A stretch of DNA of 35,963 nt from an uncultured Micrococcales bacterium. Its GTDB lineage: Bacteria > Actinomycetota > Actinomycetes > S36-B12 > UBA10799. A program made the position numbers and the translations under genes. The stretch covers positions 1 through 35,963 of the forward strand of contig CALFYG010000200.1 in NCBI GenBank assembly GCA_937952095.1, written 5' to 3'. This document shows, piece by piece, positions 1-6,652 of this stretch. How positions within the stretch are numbered: the first letter of the stretch is position 1; each line of letters begins with the position of its first letter. The notes under the pieces are model-generated. The model had not been told where the DNA came from, ran no database searches, and saw nothing but the letters and a program-made list of their open reading frames with translations.

Positions 1-118
1 CATGCAACACACCCACCTTCACGCTGGACTGTTGCCCCGACCACTTGAACCCGCGCGGGCCTGAGCGACAACGGTGCAACAGTCGCGGGAACCAACCGAC
101 AACGACGCAACACTCGCA
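1..118. repeat. Partial palindromic repeat array, cut by window edge
   Basis: No gene was seen in bases 1-264. This left part holds GCAACAGTCGC (76-86) and GCAACACTCGC (107-117), exactly 31 bases apart, and an inverted partner GGACTGTTGC at 26-35. The 31-base spacing and the sequence type match the complete element at 135-245, so this looks like a diverged sister copy whose left arm lies outside the window. Boundaries are approximate. Confidence 0.5.
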
Positions 119-134
119 GGCTGAACCTCCCGTG

Positions 135-245
135 TGTGACGTTGTTGTCGGACTTCGGGGCCGATTGCGACGAAGTTGTCGTCAGGCGGCCCGTTGTGGG
201 TCAACAACGTCGCAAAGGCGTGGCGGGCGCGACAACAACGTCGCA
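135..245. repeat. 111-bp palindromic intergenic element, copy 1
   Basis: Four cores of 13 bases lie here: TGTGACGTTGTTG (135) and TGCGACGAAGTTG (166) in one orientation, then CAACAACGTCGCA (202) and CAACAACGTCGCA (233) inverted. Start-to-start spacings are 31, 36 and 31 bases. The element at 16323-16433 has exactly the same spacings and shares GCCGATTGCGAC in its second unit. It lies downstream of the cysQ-like gene, where it could also act as a transcription barrier. Function is unknown. Confidence 0.8.
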
Positions 246-264
246 CACCGGTAGCCGCCTGCCG

Positions 265-1065
265 TCACCCGCGCACGTACTCGAAGACCTCCGGGCGGGC
301 GATCACGATGTCGTCGACCCACGGCGGGCGCTTGTTGAACTCGATGGTCCGGCCGTCCAGATGACATCCGATCATCCCGTGGTCGACCGCGACCGCCAGG
401 GGCGCGGCGGCGTCCCACTCCCAGAAGCCACCCTCGTTGACGTACGCATCCACGCGGCCGGCCAGGATCTCGCCGACCTTGGCTCCCGCCGAGCCGACAT
501 AGACGAACTCGACCCCGTGCTCGGTCACACCGTCAGCAGCCAGACGTGCCGCGATCTCGTCCATACGCGCCACGAAGTTCTCCGGCGGGCGCGACCGCGA
601 GACCACCACCCGCAGCGGGCGGTCTGCCAGGGGTACAACATCTGCCGACACAGGAGCGCCGGTGACATACACCGCCTCCTGTGCGGGCAGGCTGAAGGCA
701 GCGGCAGTGAAACCGCTGCCCGGCGCGCCCCGTTCCCAGACCGCGATCTGCACCGCCCAGTCGCTGCGCCCCTGGCTGAACTCACTGGTGCCGTCGAGCG
801 GGTCGATGATCCACAACTTGTCGGCGTCGTCGCGCTCGTGGGAGTCCTTGGCCTCCTCCGATAGCACGGCGTCGCCGGGGCGCGCCTGCTGCAACTGCTC
901 GGCGAGGAACGCCTGTGACGCCGCGTCACCGGCATCCTTGAGTTCCTTGCGGCGGGCTTTGTCCTGCGGATCGACCGGCCCGAAGTCGGCCCGGACGTCG
1001 AGCAGGAGGCGGCCGGCCGCCAGGGACAGTTCCTTGGCCAGGGCGGCGTCGTCGGACAGTGACAT
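265..1065 (-). CDS. cysQ: CysQ/inositol monophosphatase family phosphatase
   Basis: A 266-residue member of the Mg2+-dependent, Li+-sensitive phosphatase superfamily. Family members remove a phosphate from 3'-phosphoadenosine 5'-phosphate (CysQ) or from inositol phosphates. Metal-binding motifs are visible: LSEE at 68-71, WIIDPLDGTSEF at 85-96 and WEWDAAAP at 215-222. Length is normal for the family. The ATG start at 1065 has AGGGG five bases upstream and lies 8 bases after the pth stop, so it is the last gene of the glmU-prs-rplY-pth group. The CysQ assignment rests on the LSEE plus WDAA pattern. A fructose-1,6-bisphosphatase or inositol phosphatase activity, as in dual-function mycobacterial CysQ, cannot be excluded. 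Confidence 0.85.
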   Translation of the reverse strand: MSLSDDAALAKELSLAAGRLLLDVRADFGPVDPQDKARRKELKDAGDAASQAFLAEQLQQARPGDAVLSEEAKDSHERDDADKLWIIDPLDGTSEFSQGRSDWAVQIAVWERGAPGSGFTAAAFSLPAQEAVYVTGAPVSADVVPLADRPLRVVVSRSRPPENFVARMDEIAARLAADGVTEHGVEFVYVGSAGAKVGEILAGRVDAYVNEGGFWEWDAAAPLAVAVDHGMIGCHLDGRTIEFNKRPPWVDDIVIARPEVFEYVRG

Positions 1066-1073
1066 GTGAACCC

Positions 1074-1655
1074 CTATCGGTTGAATCGGGACTGGGTGGC
1101 TTCGAGACCGTTGCGCATGAGGTACTCGGTGGCGTCCGCGGCCTCCTGCACCATCACACCGACTTCAGGGCGTTCCGCGGCCCGGAAGTCGGAGAGCAGG
1201 TAGTCCGCGGGATCCTGCCGGCCCACTGGCCTGCCCACACCGCAGCGGACGCGGAAGAACTCCCCGTGACCCAAGGACTTGCGCAGGCTGCGCAATCCGT
1301 TGTGGCCGTTGTCCCCGCCGCCGTACTTGATCCGCAGGGCGCCGAGGGGGATGTCGAGTTCATCGTGAACGACGATCAGATCCTCGCTCTTGAGGAAGTC
1401 GAGGACGGCCTTCACCGGACCGCCGCTCTCGTTCATGTACGTGCGCGACTTGACCAGCACGACCCGGCAGTGGTCGGGCGTGCCGACGAACGCATGGGCT
1501 TCCGCCACATCGGCGTGGGCACGGCGGTGACGTGCGAACTGCGCACCGAGACGCTTGGCCATCTCCTCGACGACCAAGTAGCCCACGTTGTGCCGCGTGC
1601 GTTCGTACTGCGGCCCGGGGTTGCCGAGACCGACAACCACCCAGGTGGTCGTCAC
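1074..1655 (-). CDS. pth: Peptidyl-tRNA hydrolase
   Basis: A 193-residue cytoplasmic enzyme that frees tRNA from peptidyl-tRNA dropped by stalled ribosomes. Family signatures are present: VVGLGNPGPQYERTRHNVG near the N-terminus with the catalytic His at 22 and Asn12, YMNESG with Asn75, HDELDIPLG with Asp98, and GHNGLRS with Asn119. The start is the GTG at 1655; GTGA overlaps the TGA stop of rplY by four bases, so the two genes are translationally coupled. The rplY-pth pair is a conserved actinobacterial arrangement. Assignment is secure. Confidence 0.97.
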   Translation of the reverse strand: MTTTWVVVGLGNPGPQYERTRHNVGYLVVEEMAKRLGAQFARHRRAHADVAEAHAFVGTPDHCRVVLVKSRTYMNESGGPVKAVLDFLKSEDLIVVHDELDIPLGALRIKYGGGDNGHNGLRSLRKSLGHGEFFRVRCGVGRPVGRQDPADYLLSDFRAAERPEVGVMVQEAADATEYLMRNGLEATQSRFNR

Positions 1656-2236
1656 TCCTCGGAGGACTCGCCGCCGGACTCGGCGGCATCGGCGCCACCC
1701 TCACCCTCTGCGGCCTCGGCAGCAGCGGCGTCCTCAGCGGCGGCGGCAGCAGCGGCCGCTTCGGCCTGCGCCTTCATCTCCGCCTCGAGGCGCTCCACAG
1801 CGGCGTCCACGACGCCATCGGCATCGGCGCCCTCGTGCAGCATCTCGCTGACGATCTCGGACAGGGCGATCGGGTCGAGTTCCTTCTCCGCAGCGACCTC
1901 CTCGGCACGCGCGACGGCCTCAGCCTCGATCTGGCGGGCCTTCAACGCGGCACGGTCGAGTGCCACGAGGTCGATGTGCTTGAGGAAGCCCTTGACCGCG
2001 TCACGCTGGACGTCACGCGGCGCAGTGGGGACGACATCGCTCTCGAAGTCGATCTCGAGGATCACCTTCGGCTGCTTCAGCGCCTGGTTGAGGTCGTGGC
2101 CGTCGAGGCTCACGTGGCGGGGGGGTTCACCGTCCCCGTACAAGACGGCCGGCACCTTGCCATCGCGGCGCAGGCGGCGTGCGGCACCCTTGCCGAAGTC
2201 GGTGCGCGCTTGTGCGGTGAGTCGTACCTCTGCCAT
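1652..2236 (-). CDS. rplY: 50S ribosomal protein L25 (CTC form)
   Basis: A 194-residue long (CTC-type) L25, which binds 5S rRNA in the large subunit. The N-terminal L25 domain begins with a recognisable pattern (residues ~6-35: basic GAARRLRRDGKVPAVLYG), followed by the C-terminal CTC domain. An Ala/Glu-rich acidic tail of roughly 45 residues ends the protein, as in other actinobacteria. The ATG at 2236 is chosen because it has GGGAG five bases upstream and restores the usual N-terminus (MAEVRL); a longer reading frame upstream has no family similarity. It overlaps pth by four bases. Confidence 0.95.
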   Translation of the reverse strand: MAEVRLTAQARTDFGKGAARRLRRDGKVPAVLYGDGEPPRHVSLDGHDLNQALKQPKVILEIDFESDVVPTAPRDVQRDAVKGFLKHIDLVALDRAALKARQIEAEAVARAEEVAAEKELDPIALSEIVSEMLHEGADADGVVDAAVERLEAEMKAQAEAAAAAAAAEDAAAAEAAEGEGGADAAESGGESSEE

Positions 2237-2326
2237 GTCATCTCCCAGTCGTGGAACGTGCGACAACCGGAAGGGCCTGTCGATAACGGGGCCCGAGAAG
2301 GGCCACCCTCGCCGGGCGTCCCCACC

Positions 2327-2332
2327 AGTGTA
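2327..2332 (-). promoter_or_regulatory. Possible rplY-pth promoter -10 box
   Basis: TACACT on the minus strand fits the actinobacterial TAnnnT -10 pattern and would give a leader of about 84 bases before rplY. The leader contains a small hairpin (GGCCC, five-base loop, GGGCC). No clear -35 box. Intergenic bases 2237-2380 otherwise show no gene. Confidence 0.4.
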
Positions 2333-2380
2333 CCGAGGTGTCCCGGAGCCCACGGAGACGGGCGTCGAGGCGCCCACATC

Positions 2381-2426
2381 AGCGTGTGAAGATCTGGGCC
2401 TTCAAGCGCCAGATCTTCACACGCTG
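2381..2426. repeat. 46-bp palindrome, copy 1 (terminator-like)
   Basis: A perfect 17-bp inverted repeat, AGCGTGTGAAGATCTGG and its complement, with an 11-base loop. It starts 5 bases after the prs stop on the minus strand, so it probably ends or protects the prs transcript, although there is no U-tract. A related sequence of the same length sits at 26567-26612 (36 of 46 positions identical without gaps). Confidence 0.8.
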
Positions 2427-2431
2427 TTGGG

Positions 2432-3403
2432 TCAGTCCCGGAAGAGGCTGGTGACCGAGCCGTCCTTGAACACCTCGGTGATCGCGCGGGCGATCAGCGG
2501 TGCGATGGGCAGCACGGTGAGCTTGTCGAAGCGGTGCTCCGTGGGGATCGGCAGGGTGTCGGTGACGATCACTTCGGAGATCCGGGAGTTCTTCAGGCGT
2601 TCGGTGGCCGGGTCGCTGAGCACGCCGTGGGTGGCCGTGACGACCACCTCAGCAGCACCCTGCTCGAAGAGGGTCTCGGCGGCCTTCGTGATGGTGCCGC
2701 CGGTGTCGATCATGTCGTCGACGATGACGCACACTCGGTCCTTCACATCACCGACGACCTCGAGGACCGACACCTGGTTGGGCACGTTCGGGTCGCGGCG
2801 CTTGTGGATGATCGCCAGCGGCGAGCCGAGGACGTCGGTCCACCGCTCGGCCACCCGCACCCGTCCGGCATCGGGGGAGACGATGGTCAGCCGTTCCCGG
2901 TCCACGTTCTTGCCCACGTACTCGGCAAGGATCGGCAGGGCGAACAAGTGGTCCACCGGTCCGTCGAAGAACCCCTGGATCTGGGAGGTGTGCAGGTCCA
3001 CAGCCATCAACCGGTCGGCGCCGGCGGTCGCGAAGAGGTTCGCCATCAGCCTGGCGGTGATCGGCTCGCGGCCGTTGTGCTTCTTGTCCTGGCGGGCGTA
3101 CCCGTAGAACGGCGTGATCACCGTGATCCGCTTGGCGGAGGCGCGCTTGAGGGCGTCGACCATGATGAGCTGTTCCATGATCGACTTGTTCAGCGGTTCG
3201 GCGTGGGCCTGCAGCACGAACGCGTCGCTGCCGCGCACACTCTCCTCGAAGCGCACGAAGATCTCGCCATTGGCGAAGTCGTAGAGCTTGGTCGGCGAGA
3301 CGTCGCACCCGAGTTCGCGGGCGATGTGCTCGGCCAATTCGGGGTGTGAACGCCCCGAGAAGAGCATCAGTTTCTTCTGGGACGGTGTGACCAGTTCAGA
3401 CAC
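2432..3403 (-). CDS. prs: Ribose-phosphate pyrophosphokinase
   Basis: PRPP synthetase makes 5-phosphoribosyl-1-pyrophosphate from ribose 5-phosphate and ATP for nucleotide, His and Trp synthesis. The reading frame shows LMLFSGRSHPELAEHIA near the start, the ATP-binding segment with YARQDKKHNGREPI, the VDLHTSQIQGFF motif, and the PRPP loop VIVDDMIDTGGTI. The GTG at 3403 gives 323 residues and an N-terminus similar in length to the mycobacterial enzyme, with GAGGGG nine bases upstream. A GTG at 3433 (333 residues) is a real alternative because a TAGGCT -10-like box lies just ahead of it. The gene lies between glmU and rplY, its usual actinobacterial place. Confidence 0.93.
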   Translation of the reverse strand: MSELVTPSQKKLMLFSGRSHPELAEHIARELGCDVSPTKLYDFANGEIFVRFEESVRGSDAFVLQAHAEPLNKSIMEQLIMVDALKRASAKRITVITPFYGYARQDKKHNGREPITARLMANLFATAGADRLMAVDLHTSQIQGFFDGPVDHLFALPILAEYVGKNVDRERLTIVSPDAGRVRVAERWTDVLGSPLAIIHKRRDPNVPNQVSVLEVVGDVKDRVCVIVDDMIDTGGTITKAAETLFEQGAAEVVVTATHGVLSDPATERLKNSRISEVIVTDTLPIPTEHRFDKLTVLPIAPLIARAITEVFKDGSVTSLFRD

Positions 3404-3479
3404 GTCGTTGTACCCCTCGGGCGCTGCCAACACGATGGTGTCAGCCTAGCCCGCACGCTGGCGACGCAGACCCGGAAGG

Positions 3480-4913
3480 TCAGGATTCGTCCGCCGAATC
3501 GTCGCCTTGTGCCGCCGCCGCCGCCTGGGCGGAGTCCGAGCCGGGGCGTTTCGCCGCCACCCACCCGGGCAGATTGCGCTGGCGGGCCCGGCCGAGCGCC
3601 AACTCCCCGGGGGCCACATCCTCGGTGATCACCGATCCCGCAGCCGTATAGGCGCCGTCTCCGATCGTTACCGGTGCGACGAGCATGCTGTCCGAGCCGA
3701 TCCGTACATGCCTGCCCACGACGGTGCGGTGTTTGGCGACCCCGTCGTAGTTGACGAAGACCGTCGCGGCGCCGATGTTGCTGCCGTCCCCGATCCGCGC
3801 ATCCCCGACGTAGGAGAGATGGGGGACCTTGGCTGCCTCCCCGAGAACGGAGTTCTTGATCTCCACGAATGCCCCCGCCTTGGCCTTGGCCAACAGTCGC
3901 GTGCCGGGGCGCAGGTAGGTGAACGGACCCACGGTGGCACCCGGTCCGACCTGTGCGGCCAAGACGTGTGACTTCACCACGGTCGCCCCGGCACCAACCT
4001 CAGCGTCGATCAGGGTGCTGTCCGGCCCGATAACGGCCTCGGCGCCGATGCGTGTGGCGCCGGCCAGATGTGTGTTGCGACGGATGACCGCATCGGGTTC
4101 GATCTCGACGTCGGCCTCGATCCACGTCGTCGCCGGATCCTCGACGGATACGCCGGCACGCATCCATCTCTCCGCCACACGCTGGCGAAGCACCACCCCC
4201 GCCGCGGCGAGTTGCACGCGGTCGTTGATGCCGTGGATCTCGTCGGCATCGTCGGTGACGTGCGCGGTGACCGGCTCGCCGTGCTCGACGAGCCAGCCGA
4301 TCACATCGGTGAGGTACTCCTCGCCCTGGGCGTTGTGACTCGTCAGATGTTCGAGGCCCTCGCGCAGGGCCGGCGCCGAGAACAGGTACAGCCCGCTGTT
4401 GATCTCATCGATCGCGAGTTCGGCCTGACTCGCGTCCTTGTGCTCGACGATGCGGCGCACCTGATCGCCCTCCCGCACGATGCGTCCGTATCCGGACGGG
4501 TCCTCCAACCGCGCCGAGAGGATGGTCGCGGCCGCACCTGAGGAGGCGTGCTGCTCGGACAACTGACGCAGCGTTGCGCCGGTCAGCAGGGGCGTGTCGC
4601 CGGCCAGCACCATCACGGTGCGGGCGTCCGCGGGTACCAGCGGCATGGCGTGGCGCACGGCGTCCCCGGTGCCGCGCATCTGCTCCTGGACCGCGGTGCG
4701 CGCCGTCGGCGCAGCGATCTGCAGGTACTCGGCCACCTTCTCCCGCTGATGCCCGACGACGACGATCACGTCGTTGATGTCCGCCTCGCGCAGGGCCCGC
4801 AACACATGGCCGAGCAGCGGCTCCCCCGCGACCTCGTGCAGCACCTTGGCCTTGGTCGATTTCATGCGGGTTCCGAGCCCCGCCGCCAGAACGATGGCTA
4901 CTGGATGGTCCAC
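3480..4913 (-). CDS. glmU: Bifunctional GlmU uridylyltransferase/acetyltransferase
   Basis: A 477-residue cytoplasmic enzyme making UDP-GlcNAc, the precursor of peptidoglycan, from GlcN-1-P, acetyl-CoA and UTP. The N-terminal nucleotidyltransferase begins with LAAGLGTRMKS (9-19) and contains LAGDTPLL. From about residue 260 there are left-handed beta-helix hexapeptide repeats, with VEIKNSVLG and GAATVFVNYDG typical of the acetyltransferase site. The tail is polar and Ala-rich. The start is a GTG at 4913 preceded at exactly 6 bases by TAGAGT, with no Shine-Dalgarno site, so the mRNA is probably leaderless. It heads the glmU-prs-rplY-pth-cysQ cluster. Confidence 0.96.
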   Translation of the reverse strand: MDHPVAIVLAAGLGTRMKSTKAKVLHEVAGEPLLGHVLRALREADINDVIVVVGHQREKVAEYLQIAAPTARTAVQEQMRGTGDAVRHAMPLVPADARTVMVLAGDTPLLTGATLRQLSEQHASSGAAATILSARLEDPSGYGRIVREGDQVRRIVEHKDASQAELAIDEINSGLYLFSAPALREGLEHLTSHNAQGEEYLTDVIGWLVEHGEPVTAHVTDDADEIHGINDRVQLAAAGVVLRQRVAERWMRAGVSVEDPATTWIEADVEIEPDAVIRRNTHLAGATRIGAEAVIGPDSTLIDAEVGAGATVVKSHVLAAQVGPGATVGPFTYLRPGTRLLAKAKAGAFVEIKNSVLGEAAKVPHLSYVGDARIGDGSNIGAATVFVNYDGVAKHRTVVGRHVRIGSDSMLVAPVTIGDGAYTAAGSVITEDVAPGELALGRARQRNLPGWVAAKRPGSDSAQAAAAAQGDDSADES

Positions 4914-4919
4914 GGCTCG

Positions 4920-4925
4920 ACTCTA
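4920..4925 (-). promoter_or_regulatory. glmU leaderless promoter -10 box
   Basis: TAGAGT on the minus strand, 6 bases before the GTG of glmU. This spacing puts transcription start at or next to the start codon. Confidence 0.6.
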
Positions 4926-5010
4926 GCCCTGCGAGGGACGTCACCGGCCCCTCACGCAGCGCTGCACCGCATGATCCGCTCGGCCGCGCCTGGCCGGCCC
5001 CGACACCCCA

Positions 5011-5082
5011 GGCGGGAAGGAACGTGCCACCGGGGAAGGAAACCACCGTGGTTCTTCCTTCCCACCTGGACAATTCCTTCCC
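5011..5082. repeat. 72-bp double-hairpin repeat, copy 1
   Basis: GGGAAGGAA occurs at 5014 and, 19 bases on, at 5033; the complement TTCCTTCCC occurs at 5055 and 5074, also 19 apart. All four are symmetric about one centre, giving an outer and an inner stem; the apical part ACCAC/GTGGT can also pair. An ungapped copy of identical length lies at 33033-33104 (52 of 72 positions identical by eye). The rest of the glmU-aldehyde dehydrogenase gap (4914-5211) shows only the promoter boxes described nearby. Confidence 0.8.
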
Positions 5083-5177
5083 AAGTGCGCGGAGGACCTG
5101 CGCTGGAAGCGGCGGGCCAACCGGGTCCCGAGCCCAGGGGGAGGCCGTACACCCTGCCGCAGCGCAGCCGTTCGCGA

Positions 5178-5183
5178 TACGTT
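5178..5183 (+). promoter_or_regulatory. Candidate -10 box for aldehyde dehydrogenase gene
   Basis: TACGTT fits TAnnnT and would give a ~22-base leader that contains the ribosome binding site AGAGGTGG at 5201-5208. No good -35 match. Confidence 0.4.
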
Positions 5184-5211
5184 CGAATCCCCAGCGCATC
5201 AGAGGTGGAAC

Positions 5212-6645
5212 ATGACGGACATCGCAACCCCCACCGGCTTGCTCATCGCCGGCGAGTGGCAATCCGGAGCCGACCGTTTCGAAGTGCACGACCCGTCGGA
5301 CTACAGCGTCCTGGCCGAGGTCGCCGACGCCTCGGTCGCCGACGGACTTGACGCGGTGACCGCGGCCCACGACGCCTTCGCGGAGTGGTCGGTGACCCCC
5401 GCACGACAACGCGCCGAGGTCCTGCGGAAGGCCTTCGAGATCATGACGGCCGAGGCGGAGACCTGTGCGCGACTCATCGCCCTGGAGAACGGCAAGGCGT
5501 GGCGCGACGCGATGGGCGAGACGATCTACGCCGCGGAGTTCTTCCGCTGGTTCTCCGAGGAGGCCGCCCGGATCGAGGGTGGGTTCCGCTACGCCCCCGC
5601 TCGCGACAAGACGATCATCACCGACCACCGGCCCATGGGTGTGGCCTACATGATCACGCCGTGGAACTTCCCGGCCGCGATGGCCACACGCAAGATCGCC
5701 CCGGCCCTGGCCGCCGGTTGCACATGCATCCTCAAACCGCCGCGCGAGACCCCGCTGACCGCCTTGTGGATCGGCGATGTGATGCAACGGGCGGGAGCTC
5801 CGGCGGGCGTCGTCAACGTCGTCACCACCAGCCACGCCGGCGAGGTGTCATCGGCAATCCTCGCCGACCCCAGGGTGGCCACCTTGTCGTTCACCGGTTC
5901 CACATGGGTGGGCAAGTCGCTGCTCAAGCAGACGGCCGAGCGGGTCCTGCCCTCCAGCATGGAACTCGGCGGCAATGCACCCTTCCTGGTACTGGAGGGA
6001 GCCGATGTGGACGCCGCGATCGCCGGGGCGATGATCGCGAAGATGCGCAACGGCGGCTCCGCCTGCACCGCAGCGAACCGCTTCTATGTCCACGAGTCAC
6101 TCGTCGAGCCGTTCTCGGCGGGGCTGCAGGAGGCCTTCGCCGGGCTGCGGATCGGTCCGGGGGTCGAGCAGACCACCGACCTCGGCGCCATGGTCTCCGA
6201 CGCCGAGCGGGACAAGATCCTGGCCCTGCTCGATGAGGCCGCCGGCGAGGGGGTCGACGTGACCCCGGCACAACAGGCCCCGGCCACCGGCGCCTTCGTG
6301 GCGCCCACCGTCGCGCGCAACGTCGAGCACGGTTCGACGCTCACCCGGAATGAGATCTTCGGACCGGTCGCACCTATCGTTTCGGTGACCAGCACCGACG
6401 AGGCGGTGCGCATGGCCAACGACACCGAGTTCGGCCTGATCTCCTACGTCTACGCCGCAGACCCGGGCACCGGCGTGAAGGTGGCCCGCCAGATGGAGTC
6501 GGGCATGGTGGCGATCAACCGCGGAATCGCCTCGGACCCGGCCGCCCCGTTCGGCGGCATGAAGGAGTCAGGCCTCGGTCGCGAGGGTGGATTCGCCGGC
6601 ATTCATGAGTTCCTGGAGACGCAGTACTTCGCCGTGGATCTGTAG
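5212..6645 (+). CDS. NAD(P)-dependent aldehyde (succinate-semialdehyde type) dehydrogenase
   Basis: A 477-residue aldehyde dehydrogenase. Visible signatures are ITPWNFP (148-154), the cofactor-site Lys in CILKPP (172-177), FTGSTWVGK (228-236), the general base Glu251 in MELGGN and the nucleophile Cys285 in GGSACTAANRF. The C-terminus has PFGGMKESGLGREGG. The overall pattern is most like GabD-type succinate-semialdehyde dehydrogenases, which feed the GABA shunt, but substrate cannot be fixed from sequence alone and no aminotransferase gene is nearby. The ATG at 5212 has AGAGGTGG four bases upstream. It stands alone on the plus strand, and its stop is only 7 bases from that of the opposing gene. 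Confidence 0.88.
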   Translation: MTDIATPTGLLIAGEWQSGADRFEVHDPSDYSVLAEVADASVADGLDAVTAAHDAFAEWSVTPARQRAEVLRKAFEIMTAEAETCARLIALENGKAWRDAMGETIYAAEFFRWFSEEAARIEGGFRYAPARDKTIITDHRPMGVAYMITPWNFPAAMATRKIAPALAAGCTCILKPPRETPLTALWIGDVMQRAGAPAGVVNVVTTSHAGEVSSAILADPRVATLSFTGSTWVGKSLLKQTAERVLPSSMELGGNAPFLVLEGADVDAAIAGAMIAKMRNGGSACTAANRFYVHESLVEPFSAGLQEAFAGLRIGPGVEQTTDLGAMVSDAERDKILALLDEAAGEGVDVTPAQQAPATGAFVAPTVARNVEHGSTLTRNEIFGPVAPIVSVTSTDEAVRMANDTEFGLISYVYAADPGTGVKVARQMESGMVAINRGIASDPAAPFGGMKESGLGREGGFAGIHEFLETQYFAVDL

Positions 6646-6652
6646 CCGGACC

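Noticed and set aside
1..264. A small gene in the left edge region (frames at 45-254 and 136-864)
   Set aside because: The translations are low-complexity products of the CAACAACG-type repeats and have no promoter or ribosome site.
1059..3107. A 682-codon plus-strand open frame, and similar long frames opposite prs, tatD, metG and the ferric-reductase-like gene
   Set aside because: They lie antisense to clearly recognised genes, their translations are rich in Arg, Pro, Ser and Ala without family motifs, and high GC makes such shadow frames common.
5011..5082. The GGGAAGGAA palindromes as simple intrinsic terminators of glmU or the cupin gene
   Set aside because: Both lie upstream of, not after, the neighbouring genes, and neither has a U-run.
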